Shown: positions 33,910 to 45,189 of the stretch, in pieces | How positions within the stretch are numbered: the first letter of the stretch is position 1 | Layout: the number at the start of each line of letters is the position of its first letter | Source of the DNA: Hyperoodon ampullatus | Taxonomy: Eukaryota > Chordata > Mammalia > Artiodactyla > Ziphiidae | Reading direction: 5' to 3' | Length of the DNA stretch: 64,000 nucleotides | Assembly (NCBI GenBank): GCA_949752795.1 | Contig: OX457061.1 | Coordinates: 31,810,425-31,874,424, forward strand | The notes under the pieces: model-generated | What the model was told of the DNA's origin: nothing | The model's database searches: none | Seen by the model: the letters and a program-made list of their open reading frames with translations, nothing else | Made by a program: the position numbers and the translations under genes

Positions 33910-35765
33910 TCACTGAGCAAACTAGCCTTGTCACACTGCCTTGAACATTCCCCTCACAGCCCCGTGGAGAAGAATGAGCGAGCTCTGAGAGATTTATCTC
34001 CAGGCTGGACTCTCCTCCAGCTGTGAGTGACACAGTCAAAGAAAGGCTGTCAGTGCAGCCCCTGAGGTGGGGCAAGGGAGATGTACCCTCTATCAGGCAG
34101 TGCTAGAGGGGAGAGATCCCTCTTGGTTGCCAAAACCTCTCCCCACAAAGAAAAAGAAGGTGGCCTGGAATAGGAGGGGACCTTGAGAGGGGTAGAGCAG
34201 AGAGAAAGCATCATCTACATAATTTACTGTGGTCCTTCCCATTCCGGGAGGCAGGCTGCAGCCACATCTGTGAGCTTTCAGCTCAGCTCAACATGTCTCT
34301 GGTGAGAAGACTTCTCAGATTTCAGGAGCCCTGCAAGGCTTTGGAATGCTTGCCCGTGAGGAATTTGAACATCAAAAGGTTCAAAGGTGGTTGGAAAATC
34401 CAATCCTCAAATTGTCGGAAGCAAAACATGTCTTCTCTGTCCTATTTTTATGACTTTAATAGTGACGACCTGTGGTTCTAAGAATCCGGGGGAGTCTCAG
34501 CATTTACCTAGCAAGTCTTTTCTTCTAAGGATGTCAGTCCTCTGCAGCATTATATTAATTTTTACGAGCTGGGGATGAAGGGCAAGTGGTTATTTTATTT
34601 GGAGACACAGAGCTGTTTTAAGTGATATTCATAATGGAACATTGTAAATCTGGGGAGTCAAGGTTCAAATATGGGTCTCTTTGCATTTGACATATTTTTA
34701 TTTTGGGTCCAGATGAAGTATATTTTTAATAGACAGGACAACACTTCCTGCCTTCAATCAGAGATAATACCAGAGACAGCAAGTTACATTTCAACTTCAG
34801 ATAAATATGCCCTCAGTAAAATTTCACCCATTCTGGCTTTAAAACATGTTATGTCCAAGGTCAATTAATTTTCCTTGCAACTTAAAGCCAATCAGGAGGA
34901 TAAGCTAACATCAAGGATTTTTTCAAAATGAAAATTTATCCTTAATCAGTGTTTTTTTCTATGCTGTTTCTCAAAAAAAAGTACATGCATTATTCAAAAA
35001 TTAGAAAGAAAAGAAAGAATGGATTAGCAGTGGGACATGACAATGCACCAAGACATTTAAAATAAGTTATTCCTAAACGGATATGTACCAACCAAAGATG
35101 CTTTCCACAGCATCTGTGACCTTGAAATTTGATCTGAGATTCCGCTTCTGAGAAAAATGTCTGAATGAGCAGGTCTTAAACGAATGTATTTCACTCAATA
35201 GTTATTTTCTGAGGACACTTTGGGAAGGTATATAAGAAAAATAAGATATAGATCCTGGCCTCAAGAAGATTATAGCCCAGGGGGGCTTTGAGCCTAAAGT
35301 GGATGACTGTGTATAGTTTTCTAAGCTTTCTCAGAGACTCAGTTTGATTATTTATAAAATTAAAATGAAAACGTCTTTCTTGTCTTCCTCACTCTCTACT
35401 TTGAGAACTGGGAGAGAGAGGAAGGGCGGGGGGTTAGGAAGAATTTTGAATAATTGTAAATCATCAAAAGCCTCTCTACAGTCACTGGTAGTTGTATCCT
35501 ACCTTTAAAACCTGACGAGTCTTTCTGTGAAGTAGCCAGTGTAGCACCCTTATGAGAAATGCCTTTATATTATTCTTTTTCTGTGGTTGCTTAGAAACGA
35601 TAATAATCTTATTTTCCTTGCCCTCACTCTTCTCTGTCTGTTGAGGGTCTGATTCAGAACTGCTGTATCTGATGATGTGTCTGTGGTCCGCTCATGTGGC
35701 ACTTTGGGTGTGACACATTCCCTGTGCAGACTTTGAGCTAGATATTATCATATTCATCATCTCAG
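33910..35765. other. Unassigned non-coding DNA
   Basis: 35195-35285 may be old antisense L2 or MIR (cactcaatagttattttctg). No gene or RNA recognised. Confidence 0.4.
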
Positions 35766-35769
35766 TTAG

Positions 35770-35900
35770 TTCTCACTGATACCCTGTGAGGTTCACTGCT
35801 ATTCTTTCATGTACGAGGAAACTGAGTCTCAGAGAAGTTAAGGCATGGTCCCGAGATTACAAGGCTAGTAAAAAGCAGCACTGGGTCTCAAATGGTCCAC
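35770..35900 (-). repeat. MIR SINE, antisense
   Basis: Reads cgaggaaactgagtctcaga gaagttaaggcatggtcccg, then aaggctagtaaaaagcagca ctgggtct. A clear antisense MIR core. Confidence 0.8.
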
Positions 35901-36059
35901 TTTGGCTTTGATTTTCTTGGGGGTAAGTAGACATAAAAGCATGTTCCAGTCCTGGGTTCTTCCTGTGACTCTCTGAGCTTCTCACCTGTTTTTATCCCTT
36001 GACTATTTTAGCAATCCATGTCTGATGCCCAGACTCTGACCAAGCTCTGTTCACAAATC

Positions 36060-36250
36060 TGGGATACCTTGGGATGGTGCAAAGTCAGGTGACCTGAGTT
36101 TGAGTCACAACTCCATTGCTTACTAAGCTGGGCTCTAATTTCCTTATTTGCAAAATGGTGATAATAACACAGATCTCTTGTGAGAATTCAATAAGACTGT
36201 GTATGTTAGAATGCAGTCAGGGCACCTGGCCTATGGTAGTAGGCGCCCAG
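36060..36250 (+). repeat. MIR SINE
   Basis: Has gacctgagtttgagtcacaa ctccattgcttactaagctg, aatttccttatttgcaaaat ggtgataataac, and a 3' part near gggcacctggcctatggtag. Confidence 0.7.
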
Positions 36251-36484
36251 AAATCTGAATTTGAATCTGAATTCTGATTCTAGTCTCTTTTGGGACCTGC
36301 CCAGAACCCCTGTGTCCTATGAACTGAAGGTACTCTAGGGGTGTTTTATGATATATTTGGCAGCACGCAATCCCAGTTTAATCCCAGTTTCCCCAGGGCT
36401 TCTTATGTAGACAAGCTCCCAGAAGATACCATAGATTCAAACCAAAGACTTTACTAGAAAATACCTTAGAGTCCATCTAGTTCA

Positions 36485-36695
36485 GTGGGTTTCTAAATTG
36501 TTTTTATTAGTGGATGCCAATTTTTAAAACACATTTGAGAAAGAACCATGTTATGCAAAGCTGACCAAAAAAAAGCTTTTCTGCATGAAGAGATACTGGG
36601 GGGTCCAAAGCAGGCCAGCTCAGACTTGCATCGCAAACCTTCCCCTCCAAAACCCTGAGGTTTTTCAGAGCAGAGTTTGAAAACCACTGATACTT
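36485..36695. mobile_element. hAT-like DNA transposon remnant
   Basis: Ends resemble hAT terminal repeats: cagtgggtttctaaattg on the left and gagtttgaaaaccactg on the right. The interior is AT-rich then purine-rich. The family is not resolved, and I see no clean 8-bp target duplication. Confidence 0.45.
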
Positions 36696-36989
36696 CTAAC
36701 AATCTTATTTTGTAAATGAAGAAACTGAGGTCCAGGAAGAGTTACTTACTAGAAAGAATCCATCCATTTTAACACATGAAAGCATCACCTGCAACAACTT
36801 GCCTTGGTCTTTCTTATATTCAACTGTATAGCAAGAAAAAAATGGGTGTGTTCTATTTCTCTTTTAAAAGGGATTAAAAATTTTTTTCTCTCTTCCTCTA
36901 TCTTTCTTGGAGATTATATAACAGTGACTCTGTTCACCTTGGCTACAGAGGAGGAAAGAGTGGAATATCTGGGAAAACTTCTGTAATTC

Positions 36990-38870
36990 TTTTTCAAGAC
37001 AAAAAGTTACTCAATATGCATCACGAACCTGAAATTTTTTCATACCCTTTGACTTAGTAACTTCTCTTCTGGAAGTGTATGTAAACTAATTTTAAATACA
37101 AAAAAATGTGTGCACAAATTACCAATCACCATATTAATTGTATTAGAATAAACACTGTAAACAACCTATTCAGTAAAAAATAGGTAGAATGGCTGAGCTC
37201 AGTGGACTATCATATAGCAATTAAAATGGATTTTATACATGAAATACTTAAGGATAAAATTGACAAAATATGTCCAAGGTCTACATACTGAGACCTACAA
37301 AACATTTCTGAGATAAATTAAATAAGACAAATAAAGGAGTGTTATACTATAGTATATATACACTTCTCAGTATCAGAAGATTAAATATTATTATTATGTA
37401 AATTCCTCCAAGTTGATCAGTAGATTCAATGAAATCCCAATCAAAATAGTAGGAGACTTTTTAAAAAGTAGATTAGTAAGATGATTTTAAATTTACATGG
37501 AAATGCATAAAACAGAATAGCCAAAGCAATTCTGAATCTTGATCCCTACATTATATCACATACAAAATTAACTGCAAGTGGATCTAAAATCTGTACCTTA
37601 AAATGAAAACTATATAATTTCCAGAAGAAAACATAGGAGAAAAATCTGTACAGTTTTGAAGCAAAGATGTCATAGGATGCAAAATGTACTAACTATAAAA
37701 GACAAAAATGATAAATAGGACTTTGTCAAGATGGAAAAGTTCTGTTCTTTGAAACTCATTATAAAGATTATGAAAAGGCAAGCCACAGATTCAACGAAAA
37801 CATTCACAATGCATATATGTGACAAAGAACTTATGATATATGAAAAGCTCTTACAAATCAATAATAGGAAGATAAACAACCCAATTTTTTATTTTAAAAA
37901 AAAGTAAAATATTTGATTACACACACACACACACACAAGTCCACAAAGCATGCAAAAATATGCTTAACATCACGAGTCATCAAGGAATGTAAATAAAACC
38001 ACAATAGCATATCACTACACACCCCCCAGAAAGACTAAAATTAAAGGACTGACAATACCAAATGTTGGCTAGCATATGAAGCAGTTAAACTGTCATATAT
38101 GTTGCTGAAGGGAATGCAAAATAGTACTGTCACTTTAAAAAAACAATTTGAGAGTTTCTAAAAAGTTAAATATTCACTTATCTTACCACCCAGCAATTCC
38201 ACTCCTAGTTATTTACCCAAGAAAAATGAAAACGTATGTCCACAAAATGTGTACAAGAAGGTTCATAACAGCTTTATTAATGATAGCTACAGACTGGATA
38301 CAACCCAAATGATTATCAATAGGTGAATGAATAAATAAATGGTTGAATAATTATACAATGGAATACTACCTACCAATAAAAAGTAGCAAACCTGTGATAC
38401 ACACAATGATAAGGATAGATCTTAAAACCGATATGCTGAGTGAAAGAGGCCAGACACCAAAGTCATCCGTGTGCATACTGTATGATTCCATTCATGTGAA
38501 ACTCTAGAAAAGGCAAAAATATATACTTATAAAGAAAGCATAGTGGTGGTTATTTGAGGCTGGGAACAGAAAAGATTGCCTATAAAGAAACAAAGGGTAA
38601 TTTTGAGGGTCAATGAAATGTTGAATATCTTGGCTTGCATAATGGTTGTGTGAATGTATAAATAGTGGTGAGTCATTGAGTATAAGTTATACTTAGTATA
38701 AAGACTTAGTAAATATTTTCTTATGATTTAATGTGAAAGATTGTAATCACTTTAAGCAATAGAATCAAGATACAAAAGTTGTGGGCACAGTCTGATTACA
38801 GCTTTTAAAATATGCATAGAATAATGAAAATACAACAAAAATGTGTTGAGCGTGGTGATTATATGACTTT
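36990..38870 (+). repeat. Old L1 (L1M/L1ME-type) ORF2 end and 3' UTR
   Basis: Sense order from 37380: gattcaatgaaatcccaatc aaaatagtagg, taaatttacatggaaatgca, gactttgtcaagatggaaaa, aggcaagccacagattcaac, then the tail with cccagcaattccactcctag, gaatactacctaccaataaa, gatatgctgagtgaaagagg. 36990-37330 is probably the same class (gacttagtaacttctcttct). No open frame of size survives, so it is long dead. An (AC)10 run lies inside at 37918-37937. Confidence 0.75.
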
Positions 38871-38990
38871 TTTTATACCCAAATATTTTTCACTGAGCTT
38901 TCATTTGAAATTTTCACCATTTCACTGATGTCACACAAGGAAAAAAAGTATCTGCTGAATACACATCAAAGACATGAATCTGCAAATATT

Positions 38991-39229
38991 CAGAACCATT
39001 TTGGGGGCTTCCCTGGTGGCGCAGTGGTTGAGAGTCCGCCTGTCGATGCAGGGGACGCAGGTTCGTGCCCTGGTCCGGGAAGATCCCACATGCCATGGAG
39101 CCGCTGGGCCCGTGAGCCATGGCTGCTGAGCCTGCGCGTCCGGAGCCTGTGCACCGCAACGGGAGAGGCCGCGGCGGTGAGGGGCCCGCGTACCGCAAAA
39201 AAAAAAAAAAAAAAACAGAACCATTTTTG
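38991..39229 (+). mobile_element. CHR-2-type SINE with target-site duplication
   Basis: The body 39004-39215 starts ggggcttccctggtggcgca and has B-box-like ggttcgtgccc and an A tail of about 19. Duplication: cagaaccatttt at 38991-39002 and again from 39216. CpGs in the body (gcggcggtgaggggcccgcg) are still largely intact, which suggests a young copy. Confidence 0.95.
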
Positions 39230-39234
39230 GTGAA

Positions 39235-39495
39235 AATAATACCACAATAGTAGTTGCAAAATTAAAGGAAAGAGGAAATAGATTTTTATTCAGCAAAATT
39301 GGATTCTGAAAGGCAATTTTTCAAAAAGTATTACTGAGGAAAATGTCTTAGAGTCCTGTATATAAGCCAGATGCTAATGGATTTTCATTATAAATGTGTG
39401 CTCTTGACTCAGTTTGAGAGCTTATGTATTCCAGTCTTGTCTTTGGAAACCCAAATAGCCTAGGGACATCCAAAAGTTAAGGAAAAATAGCTACC
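39235..39495. other. Unassigned non-coding DNA
   Basis: No gene or nameable repeat. Confidence 0.4.
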
Positions 39496-39499
39496 AGTT

Positions 39500-39680
39500 A
39501 TAAAATAAGTCACAGGGATGTCATGTACAGCACAGGAAACATAGTCAATAATACTGTAATGACTTTGTATGGTGCATAATCTATGAAAATATCAAATCAC
39601 TATGTTGTACACCCCAAACTATTATAATAGTGTAAGTCAATATACTTAAATTTTTAAAAAATTAAAAAGAAAAAAATATC
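39500..39680 (+). repeat. Old L1M 3'-end fragment
   Basis: Reads gatgtcatgtacagcacagg, catagtcaataatactgtaa, and ctatgttgtacaccccaaac tattataatagtg, ending in an A-rich tail at 39650-39676. Confidence 0.65.
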
Positions 39681-39874
39681 CCTCTGTATTGCACAGGTAG
39701 GATTAAATGAGGAAATTTGTTTTCCCATGAACTTTATATTTCATATTATATCTCATCTCAGGGCAATTTATTCAAATCCTCCCAATCCAAGGACTGTTAC
39801 TTAATGTCTCCTAGGAACAAGCACTTCAAAGTTTTACAGAAGAGCAATATGAAAACGTTATTATAAAGGGATAT

Positions 39875-39875
39875 A

Positions 39876-39910
<35 letters not shown>

Positions 39911-39912
39911 TT
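39875..39912. repeat. (GT)n(AT)n compound microsatellite
   Basis: A run of gt units followed directly by at units. Confidence 0.95.
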
Positions 39913-39914
39913 CC

Positions 39915-40920
39915 AGTAAAGAATGTAATTTTAAGTAGCCCATTTTAAGTTTTAAAGTTTTTGGTATGTAAAAATCTCAGCAGCATAGCAAAGTGTAATC
40001 TTTGGGCTATGTAACTTCCTTCAATTCACTCTATTTATATAACTACCTAGGGTTAACATCAAGCATATTTTTTGAAAACGTCTTCCAATTCCAGGTTTGC
40101 AATTCAACTGAAAAAAAAAAAAATCAAAGACAACTAAGACCATTTCATGACTTAAAAAGTTTTCTTTTCTTGAAATAAAAACTACTGCTGAAGATCTCTC
40201 CTCCCCTATCTTATCAACTTAGCTACCTAGTGTGATTTGAATCACCCAAACCTCAGTTTTTCAAAAAACTGGGGGGGAGAGAGAGAGAAGAAAAACCTTT
40301 GGTAAAGTGGGTTCCTTTGATCCTTCTCTGCTACTTATGAAAACTCACACTATATGTTTAACACATTCCCAACAAGGCAGGATAATGAAGCACATGGGAC
40401 ATCAAGACTTAATTCCATGTCTGTTTCTTTCTTTAAAAAAAACAACAACACGTGTGCTATGGGCCGAGGGAAGAATAGAGTAAACCAGCTAGGAGTGAGC
40501 AGTAAGAAGCAGCTGTGATTGCTGAGTTGGGAGATATCATTAAAAAGCAAACTGGGGAGCACCAGTTTAGGATCTGAGGAGATTATTGATTCAAATCCGT
40601 TAAGGCATCCTTCAAAGGACTTCCTAAAAAGTTGTATTGTCTGAGGAGTTTGGGACGAGTGTGAGTGTGTGTGTTGCACGAGGGGGGAGATGACTGGTTG
40701 GGAGGACTGTGTCTATGTGAGGTACAGGGTGATGAGTTGTGTGCGTGGATTGTGTTTGTTCTGAGAGTCGGCCTGAGTAAATATAGATAATGGCATCACA
40801 GGTTTTCTGGGTACTGACTGAGGTTTCTGGTTCCCTGGTAATTCAGCCTCATGGCTATAACCAAGGTCCTCCATGAGTTGGCCTTTCCTCTCCTTCTTTA
40901 CCAACTCCTTCCACCCCCGG
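39915..40920. other. Unassigned non-coding DNA
   Basis: No gene, RNA or nameable repeat. Short frames on the minus strand (40350-40904) show no domain. Confidence 0.45.
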
Positions 40921-40927
40921 GCCTGCA

Positions 40928-41120
40928 GTGATGAGCATTTGCTGTCAAATCAGACTGCCTGGGCTCAAATACACGCTCCCTTACCAGCCAAGTGACACTG
41001 GTTACCTTAGTTAACCTCATCAAGCCTCAGTTTCCTCATCAATAAAACAGGAATAATAATATCTACATCAGAGAGTTGTGGATTAAATTAGATCAGTGCT
41101 CAGTATAGGTCAGTTGTGTT
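40928..41120 (+). repeat. MIR SINE
   Basis: Has ctgtcaaatcagactgcctg ggctcaaatacacgctccct, caagcctcagtttcctcatc, and gaataataatatctacatca. Confidence 0.8.
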
Positions 41121-41217
41121 AACTTTCAGACATTTTAATTCAGTAAATATTTTTTGAAAGCTCTCTGCACACTAGGTATATACTGTTCTCCTTCCAAACT
41201 GAACAGGAGGCATATGT

Positions 41218-41625
41218 ATTAGTTTAGTAGGGCTGCTGTAACAAAATACCATAGACTGGGTAGTTTAAACAACAGAAATTTATTTTCTCACAGTTCTAGA
41301 GGCTGGAAATCCAAGATCAGGGTGCCAGCAGGGTTGGCTGGTTGCTTTTTGCTTTCTCCTGAGGCCTCTCTCCTTGACTTGCAGACGGCCGCCTTGTCAC
41401 CATGCCTTCACATGGTCTTTTCCCTGTGCCGAGTTTCCCTGGCATCTCTTTGTCTTCTATAAGGACCCAAGTCACATATAACTAGGCCCCTACCCTATGG
41501 TCTAATTTTAACTTAATTACTTCTTTAAAGATCTTATTTCCAGATACAGTTACATTCTGAGGTACTGGGAGGTTAGGAGTTTCACATAGGAATTTGGGGA
41601 GACAAAATTCAGCTTAGGTACTAAG
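41218..41625 (-). mobile_element. MLT1 (ERVL-MaLR) solitary LTR, antisense
   Basis: Antisense MaLR order: tattagtttagtagggctgc tgtaacaaaataccatagac, acagaaatttattttctcac agttctagaggctgg, tcttcacatgg-like cttcacatggtcttttccct, cttctataaggacccaagtc, and atttccagatacagttacat tctgaggtactgg. No internal viral genes are present. Confidence 0.8.
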
Positions 41626-41825
41626 TCAAACTGCTTTTTCAAACAAAGAGTAGTAGAACCTGGGATACCTTCTTCTTCTGCTTTTCCCCTTGGTGATCTC
41701 TCTCATATTCATCCCAGTTGAAATATCTTTTCCTCTGCAGAACTGTTGACCGCATCTACACAGCTAGTCACAATTCCTTAGATATAATCTGTTATAACAA
41801 GTAGTATACTATATCCACCCCCTCT

Positions 41826-41922
41826 AATACATACACATATATACACACACATACAATATGTGTATATATGTGTGTGTCCATATATACATATATATTTGGA
41901 CACATGTATACATATATACATG
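41826..41922. repeat. AT/GT-rich simple repeat
   Basis: Imperfect alternating purine-pyrimidine sequence, for example acacatatatacacacacat and atgtgtatatatgtgtgtgt, with local self-complementarity. Confidence 0.85.
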
Positions 41923-41937
41923 AGAGAGCAAGAGAGT

Positions 41938-42249
41938 GAGAAATGGGTGTTTTTTTAATTTATTTATTTTTTGTTTTATTTTATTTTTGGCTGTGTTGGT
42001 CCTCATTGCTGCGCGTGGCCTTTCTTTAGTTGCAGGGAGCAGGGGCTACTCTTTGTTGCAGTGCGTGGGCTTCTCATGGCAGTGGCTTCTCTTGTTGCAG
42101 AGTGTGGGCTCTAGGCACGCAGGCTCAGTAGTTGTGGCTCACGGGCTTAGTTGCTCCGCGGCACGTGGGATCTTCCCGGACCAGGGCTCGAACCCGTAGG
42201 CGGATTCTTAACCACTGCGCCACGAGGGAAGCCCGAGAAATGGGTCTTT
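41938..42249 (-). mobile_element. CHR-type SINE with a small internal deletion
   Basis: The body 41953-42234 is antisense, with duplication gagaaatgggtgttt (41938-41952) and gagaaatgggtcttt (42235-42249). Around 42197, cgaacccgt joins directly to aggcggattc. About 15 bases present in the sister copies (gtcccctgcattggc-type) are missing from the promoter half. Confidence 0.93.
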
Positions 42250-42254
42250 AATGG

Positions 42255-42490
42255 TCCATGTCCCATGTCACAGTGGAAGCTCCATGGGGAAAAGGGCTAT
42301 TTGATCACCACTGCATCCCCAGAGCCTAGAATGGTGCCTTGACGTGGTAAGCGCTGACTATCTTATTCTTATCAGATCAAAGGTCTGAAAATTCCCTCCT
42401 AATACCAGCTCCTAAGAGCAGGGAGTATGTCTGCTTTCTCTTCCTACTCTCCATAACTTTCTCAATAAATTTGTTGAACAAAATAACGAA
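42255..42490 (+). repeat. L2 3'-end fragments
   Basis: Two successive L2-like tails: tggaagctccatggggaaaa, catccccagagcctagaatg; then cctaagagcagggagtatgt and ctcaataaatttgttgaac. Confidence 0.6.
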
Positions 42491-42499
42491 GGATTTCAC

Positions 42500-43355
42500 A
42501 GGCTGACATTCAATTTTTTGAAATTATTTGTGCGGACTCTAATTGGAGAAGTAAACATGCTTGTTTTGATCCAGAGGAGGGACATACATATATCCTTTTG
42601 ATTATAAAGACATAATTAAAGAGAAGAAAGGCTTCTAAGTAAAAACAGTGAACAGAGTTTGGGACCAATTGCTAACAGTGTATTCTCTCTTTGAGATTTT
42701 CTTTCTGCACACAAACTTGGTTTGATGGTTTTGACTGACTTGACCATGCCTTGAGGCAAAGAAATATGATAACTATGTACCTAGGGGTGGATTAAGACAA
42801 AATAAAGGGCCATCACAGGGCTCTATCCAATTCTGGCTCTCCACAACTCCCTCTGGGTAAATCCTATAGCTTACACCTGTCCAAGGCAGCAGAAACCTAG
42901 ACTGTCACATCTGTCAATGGCTGCCCTAATAATTAAAGCCATCTGTGCCCAGCGTCCCAACACTTCTCTGATTCAATACACAGCTCCACAATTTTGCCAA
43001 TGAGAAATAACTCCATAATCATTATGCTTAAATAATTTTTTTCAATGAAAGAAAAAGAAACTAAAAAGGTAAATTCTCTTTGATCCCACTTGACCCCATC
43101 AACAAAAGGTCCCATTAAATACAGTAGCTGAGATGTTAGGGAAGTCTTCAAGATGGAGATGCTAAAACTTCAAATCAAGTGAGAGGTCAGTGCCTGTATT
43201 GGCCTGAATTGTTGTGTTCAGCACAGGGAATCCAACCTACCTGCTCTCTTTGTGCATCTAGTGATGAATGTGTTGACTGACTGGAATGTAGCCAAATGCT
43301 ATTTCATGTTGAGTCTTCTCCTCGGGGTATTATGAGGCCTCGAAGGGCAGTGCGA
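42500..43355. other. Unassigned non-coding DNA
   Basis: No gene, RNA or nameable repeat. Confidence 0.45.
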
Positions 43356-43361
43356 GACAGA

Positions 43362-43625
43362 ACAATGCACGGTTAAGAGCTCAGGCTCCCAAGTCAAACA
43401 CAACCAAGTGGGAGTCCAAGTCTTGTCACTTGCTTGACCTTGGGCAAATTACTTGGCCTCGCTACATCTGTTTCTTCATCTGAAATGAAGAAATGATAAC
43501 AATAATATCGACTTTGTTAGTTATGGGAAAGATTGCCTGAGAAAATGTATGTTAAGCACTTAGCAAACTACTTGGCACGTGGTTGGCCTGCAATAAATGT
43601 TAGTTACTGCAGTTTTTGTTATTGT
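43362..43625 (+). repeat. MIR SINE, nearly full length
   Basis: Has acggttaagagctcaggctc ccaagtcaaac, gcttgaccttgggcaaatta cttggcctcg, and ctgcaataaatgttagttac, with a GTT/ATT-rich end. Confidence 0.85.
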
Positions 43626-43854
43626 GGTTGTTATGACTCCCGGGTCACACAGTCCCCTGGCTTTCTGTAGACTTACAAAGGACAACTTGAAATGGGCTTG
43701 CAATCCTATTTCGTATTTGATAGGAATGCTGTATTCTTCAGTTGGACTTGCTGACTGATAAAGTCTCTGGGATGAGGTGATTGATACAAGTAGTTCAGAA
43801 CTACCTCTGCCTTTGATTAATCAATTATGAAACAAACTTTATAAGATACTTTGT

Positions 43855-44000
43855 ATCTGCCAGATGCTGTGGTAGGCACTTTCTCTCCAGCTATTGTTTA
43901 ATCTTCAAGAGAACCCTATGAGGTCTCCCGTCTTCCATAGGTTAGCCCACTGGCTTTCCAGTGGTCACATAAACATAATACTGTCAAAGCTGTGACTGAA
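43855..44000 (-). repeat. MIR-like SINE, antisense
   Basis: Reads gccagatgctgtggtaggca ctttctctcc and gaaccctatgaggtctcccg, the antisense MIR 3' half. Confidence 0.5.
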
Positions 44001-44325
44001 TTGTGGTCATATGTTCTTTGTCTGACCAGAATCCCTTTGGTTAACCTTTCTTGACCTATTTTGTAATAATCCAATTCAATCCCTTTGGTGTGAGTGGGGT
44101 TGAATCCATTTTTCTGGGCCTAAAGAGATGGTAATAAAGACCCAGTGTTGACCAATCCCACTAGCTGCAGAGATTATTATGGTATGGAAGATTTATTCCT
44201 TGGGGACCCACCCTGAGGGAAAGAGGATCTCTTTTCTTCTTGAGGTTGCAAGAAAGTATATCCATGGAAACTTGGAGAACTTGAAAGTTATATATATGAC
44301 CACTTGCCTAGAGTATACTGAAAAA

Positions 44326-44389
44326 TGAAGACAATACAGAGAAGAGGAGAGAGGAGGATGAGGAGGAGGTGGGGGAGGGGGGAGGGAGG

Positions 44390-44438
<49 letters not shown>
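44326..44438. repeat. Purine tract: G-rich block plus (GA)n
   Basis: Nearly all purine over about 110 bases. A G-rich part at 44371-44392 has four G runs of 5, 6, 3 and 5 separated by single A, fitting an intramolecular G-quadruplex pattern. It is followed by about 24 ga units to 44438. Confidence 0.92.
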
Positions 44439-44439
<1 letters not shown>

Positions 44440-44885
44440 TCTAATAACATCTTTTGAACGCCTAGATGCAAATATGCCTGCAACTAGTTATGTAAGGCAA
44501 TAAATTCTCATCATCTTAGGCTTGTTTGAGGTGGGATCCTGCTAATACGGTTCTAGTGATTCTGTGGAACTCCATGCTGCTGTATCGCACTGAGTAAGAC
44601 TATTTCGTCTGAACAAAGGATTTTTCCTTTCTGTGCAAATGGCTTGCTTTTCTACACACCAGCCTTATTTGGGACCAGTAATATTGTTCTCTTAAATAGG
44701 TTGTTTTAACTCCTATATTTAAATGCATATATGTCCATAAAATGTCTGTATATTTTAAAAGCTTGTTTAATTTATCACTTTCTTAGATTTCAAATTTATT
44801 TAGCAGTGAAACAGCTTTATAATTTGTAAAAAAAAAAAAAAATGGTAGCTTTATAGTTTGTTTTTTTAAAAAACTAGCATATAAC
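44440..44885. other. Unassigned non-coding DNA
   Basis: An A run lies at 44828-44842. No gene seen. Confidence 0.4.
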
Positions 44886-44889
44886 ATTG

Positions 44890-45110
44890 GCATTGAGATA
44901 GCTCTCATATGGTGGGAAAAGTATTAACTTTGGTATCCAAAGACATATATTGAGCTATCAGCTCTGTGACTCTGTAGTTGTGTGAACTTGGGCAAATTGC
45001 CTAGTTTCTTGGAAACTCAATTTCCTTATCTATCAACAGAGATAATAATATCTATTTCATAGGGTTAATATAAGAATTAAATGAGATCATGCTTGCAAAA
45101 CTGGGCAAGA
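44890..45110 (+). repeat. MIR SINE
   Basis: Has ggtatccaaagacatatatt, gttgtgtgaacttgggcaaa ttgcctag, and ttcatagggttaatataaga attaaatgagatcatg. Confidence 0.75.
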
Positions 45111-45189
45111 ACATTTTTTCTGAACATGTTTAGCTTGGTATCTTGTGCCATAACCTGAGGCTTTATGAGTATCACTGAATAACGATGAT

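Noticed and set aside
33699..34075. Frames encoding long Glu-Arg alternation
   Set aside because: Translation of the (TC)n microsatellite.
38914..39296. Repeated frames of 76-121 codons over the SINEs
   Set aside because: The same peptide strings recur at every CHR-2 copy, for example around 2134, 23043, 39004, 50474 and 52009. They are SINE translations.
41218..41625. Intact endogenous retrovirus
   Set aside because: Only a solitary MaLR LTR is present, with no internal genes and no second LTR nearby.
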